DNA of 64,000 nt from UBA1847 sp942492205. Its GTDB lineage: Bacteria > Pseudomonadota > Gammaproteobacteria > Steroidobacterales > Woeseiaceae. The stretch is taken from the NCBI GenBank assembly GCA_942492205.1, contig CALODT010000001.1:620001-684000 (forward strand), written 5' to 3'. A model generated the notes under the pieces. The model did no database searches, had not been told where the DNA came from, and saw only the letters and a list, made by a program, of their open reading frames with translations. This document shows, one piece after another, positions 61,799-64,000 of this stretch; the first letter of the stretch is position 1, and every line of letters starts with the position of its first letter. Made by a program: the position numbers and the translations under genes.

Positions 61799-63286
61799 AT
61801 GAAACTCGACCGTTTTGTTCGCATCGCGATAGCCGTCGCCATCGCGCTCGTATTCGTGATCGCGATCGGGGCACTGCTGTTCATATCGGAATCGGCGCTC
61901 AATGTCTGGGATCGCCTGAAGGCCGGACCGCCGGCGCTGCTGTATGCGTACATGGCGGTCATGCTGTTGCTGACAGTCACGGCACTCTGGCTCATCTGGC
62001 GCCTCGTTGTCCGGCGGCAGATCAAGCCGAAAGCAAACAGCGCCGCGCCGCTGTCCAGACAGGAAATCGAATCGCGTATCCGGGCGGCCGAGGCCGCCGG
62101 AGTCGATGTCGCACAGGCGCAAGGGGAGCTGCAGGAGCTGGCTGCGCGCCAGGAGCAGGGCAACATCAACCTGTGTTTCTTTGGCGAGATCAGCGCAGGC
62201 AAGAGTTCGCTGATCAAGGCGCTGGTGCCGGAAGCGGACGTCGCTATCGACGTTGTCGGCGGCTCTACCCATGATGTGCGGCACTATCGCTGGCGCAGCG
62301 CCAGTGGTACCGAGATCCTGCTCACCGATGTGCCGGGCATAGGTGGCTTAGACGGCGAGCTATCCACGGTTGCAGGCGAGGAAGCGACCCGTGCGCACAT
62401 CGTGCTCTTCGTCTGCGACAGCGACCTGACTCGACCGGAAATCGGCGCGATCGAGGCATTGCTCAGGTTCGATAAACCCATGGTTCTCGTCCTCAACAAG
62501 GCTGATCGGTTCAGCAGCGAGGAACAGGCCGCGTTAATGGAAAAGCTGCTTGAACGGGTTGGCGGCGTCGGCGGCAGGTTGCAGCGCGATCAGGTTGTGG
62601 CGGTGACGGCAGGCGGTGAGTCGGAGGTGATCGAGCGTCACGAGGACGGCCGGGAGAACGCGGTGCGACGCACTCGTCCTGCGGATGTCGGCGTGCTGGT
62701 CGTTGCGATCAACCGCTTGTTGTCGGGCGGGGCAGAAGCGCTGGATCAGCGACGCGAACGTGCAGTATTCCAGCTGGCGGCGAACAGGCTGGCCGACGCC
62801 GAAACAGAGTATCGGCTGCAACGTTCGGAACAGATTATTCGCAGCGCGACGCGCAAAGCTGTCGTCGGAGCCCTCGCTGCTATCAGCCCTGGAACGGATG
62901 TGCTGATCCAGGGATACATCGGCACGACGCTGACACAACAACTCTGCAGGCTCTACGGTGTGGCACCACGCGACCTGGATATTGAAGAGTTCCTGTCAAT
63001 GAGCCAAAGTCGGGTAGGCCGCGCACTACCCTTGTCACTTGCGGTTGCCGGAAATGGCCTGAAAGCGTTTCCGGGCCTCGGTACGGTCGCGGGCGGGCTT
63101 GTGCACGCAGTTGCGTACGGACTGATATTCGACGCGCTTGGACGAAGCCTGGTGCTGTCGCTCAGCCGTCATGGTGCGCTGGTGCCCGCACAGGCCAGCA
63201 AAGAATTCGAGGATGGCATCAGTGAGCATTTGGAGTCGAGCGTTCGCCGCATTGCCAGGTTGGCCCTGGAAGAAAAAGGCGACTGA
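61799..63286 (+). CDS. Membrane GTPase with DUF697 domain
   Basis: The 495 residues have two membrane helices at the start (about 10-30 and 48-70), a coiled link, and an Era-like GTPase domain: P-loop GEISAGKS (129-136), G3 DVPG (177-180), G4 NKAD (233-236). The C-terminal third is a DUF697-like hydrophobic domain (about 345-460, IRSATRKAVVGALAAISPGTD read in part, LCRLYGV). Such proteins may act on membranes in stress or division; the role is unknown. ATG 61799 is used. The next GTPase gene begins inside its end. Confidence 0.85.
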   Translation: MKLDRFVRIAIAVAIALVFVIAIGALLFISESALNVWDRLKAGPPALLYAYMAVMLLLTVTALWLIWRLVVRRQIKPKANSAAPLSRQEIESRIRAAEAAGVDVAQAQGELQELAARQEQGNINLCFFGEISAGKSSLIKALVPEADVAIDVVGGSTHDVRHYRWRSASGTEILLTDVPGIGGLDGELSTVAGEEATRAHIVLFVCDSDLTRPEIGAIEALLRFDKPMVLVLNKADRFSSEEQAALMEKLLERVGGVGGRLQRDQVVAVTAGGESEVIERHEDGRENAVRRTRPADVGVLVVAINRLLSGGAEALDQRRERAVFQLAANRLADAETEYRLQRSEQIIRSATRKAVVGALAAISPGTDVLIQGYIGTTLTQQLCRLYGVAPRDLDIEEFLSMSQSRVGRALPLSLAVAGNGLKAFPGLGTVAGGLVHAVAYGLIFDALGRSLVLSLSRHGALVPAQASKEFEDGISEHLESSVRRIARLALEEKGD

Positions 63287-64000
63287 GTCGGCGCCGGAGG
63301 CGGGCAAGGACCACCTGGATCTTGCTCGTGAAAGCCTGCGCGAGCTCATTCAGGATTCTCGCCTGCCGGCCGGTGTGAGAGAGTCGCTGGCCCAGGACTA
63401 TCAGTCCGTTCGTGCCATGCTGGACAAGCTGGAGCACGGCCATCTGCACCTGTCTGCCTTCGGACGCGTGAGTACCGGCAAATCGTCCTTGCTGAACGCA
63501 CTTATCGGTGAAAACCGCTTTTCAGTCAGTCCGATTCATGGCGAGACCAGGCGGTCGTCGATGCAGGCGTGGAACGAGGTTGAGGCCGGCGGCGTGTTCC
63601 TGATCGACACGCCAGGCCTGGACGAGGCGGGCGGTGAAGATCGGGAGGCGCTGGCGAAAGAGGTCGCCGGGCGTTCCGACCTCGTCATCTTCGTGCTGGA
63701 CAGCGATATAACGGATACGGAGCGCGACGCACTCAAAGCCGTGCTTTCGCTGGGGCGCCCGGTACTGATCGTGCTCAACAAGTCCGATCTTTATACCGAG
63801 GCCGAGCGGGCGGCTTTGCTGGCCTCGATCCGCGAAAAGACCGAGGGCATCATCGCCCCTGATCATGTTGTCTCGGCGGCAGCCGAACCGCGCGGCCAGA
63901 CCGTGGTCGAGATCGATGCCGCCGGCAAAGAGACCACCTCGACACGTGTGCAACAGCCGGACGTTGCGGAGCTGCGCCTGAAACTGTGGGAGATCCTTGA
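63213..64000 (+). CDS. Second GTPase, paralogous to the previous gene, 3' end outside window
   Basis: An open frame enters from ATG 63213 (or GTG 63222) and has no stop before the right edge, giving 262 visible residues. A short tryptophan-rich start is followed by a helical region and an Era-like GTPase domain: P-loop GRVSTGKS (84-91), G3 DTPG near 133 and G4 NKSD near 189. It overlaps the previous gene by 74 bases in another frame, a large overlap suggesting coupled translation. A C-terminal domain, if present, is outside the window. Confidence 0.85.
   Translation, partial: MASVSIWSRAFAALPGWPWKKKATESAPEAGKDHLDLARESLRELIQDSRLPAGVRESLAQDYQSVRAMLDKLEHGHLHLSAFGRVSTGKSSLLNALIGENRFSVSPIHGETRRSSMQAWNEVEAGGVFLIDTPGLDEAGGEDREALAKEVAGRSDLVIFVLDSDITDTERDALKAVLSLGRPVLIVLNKSDLYTEAERAALLASIREKTEGIIAPDHVVSAAAEPRGQTVVEIDAAGKETTSTRVQQPDVAELRLKLWEIL

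Overview
The window is about 64 kb of a high-GC chromosome, by eye near 60 percent G+C, from a Gammaproteobacterium. The order is inferred from gene content: a NAD-dependent formate dehydrogenase, a high-potential iron-sulfur protein, a type IV pilin, SohB, a MoxR/Bat aerotolerance cluster, and secreted DUF1800/DUF1501 and DUF885 proteins. This mix fits a free-living, probably marine, aerobic heterotroph of the Chromatiales/Woeseiales kind, but that placement is low confidence. I saw no tRNA, rRNA, insertion sequence, integrase or CRISPR array. Coding density is very high and many neighbours overlap by 1 to 4 bases.

Left part (1-9 kb): the 3' end of a type IV pilin gene, a Bcr/CflA-type drug efflux pump, then a complete histidine utilisation locus. 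hutI diverges from hutF-hutC-hutU-hutH-hutG, and a HutC-like palindrome lies between them. The presence of HutF and HutG means histidine is broken down through N-formylglutamate, ending in glutamate plus formate.

9-21 kb: small envelope and redox genes, then a minus-strand operon fdhD-fdsG-fdsB-fdsA-nhaC-DUF2855-cupin. It encodes a soluble NAD-linked molybdenum formate dehydrogenase joined to a Na+/H+ antiporter and two enzymes of unknown role. A gene for a Tat-exported HiPIP diverges from it across a Fur-like box. The formate made by the Hut pathway could be oxidised by this enzyme.

21-31 kb: an aromatic/aspartate aminotransferase, two small lipoproteins, and a six-gene aerotolerance operon (moxR, DUF58, DUF4381, batA, fused batB-batC, batD).

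31-48 kb: a large secreted protein with a carbohydrate-binding-like domain and TPRs, an alpha/beta hydrolase, a PQQ-type sugar dehydrogenase, and a minus-strand block made of an S9 oligopeptidase lipoprotein, a LolCDE/Att-type ABC exporter and an AttH-like lipocalin. Then come a TPR signalling protein, glyoxalase I, a HAD phosphatase, a second hydrolase and an OmpA-family protein.

48-64 kb: lipoyl synthase, SohB, an M48 lipoprotein protease, an L,D-transpeptidase followed by a 42-residue gene, a PLP enzyme, an isolated full-length contractile tail sheath gene, a compact ECF sigma / membrane anti-sigma-like / Spy-like trio, the DUF1800-DUF1501 secreted pair, a DUF885 lipoprotein, and two tandem GTPase genes, the second running off the window.

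The strongest candidates for something undescribed are the lone tail sheath gene beside the ECF trio, and the formate dehydrogenase operon with its antiporter, DUF2855 and cupin passengers.
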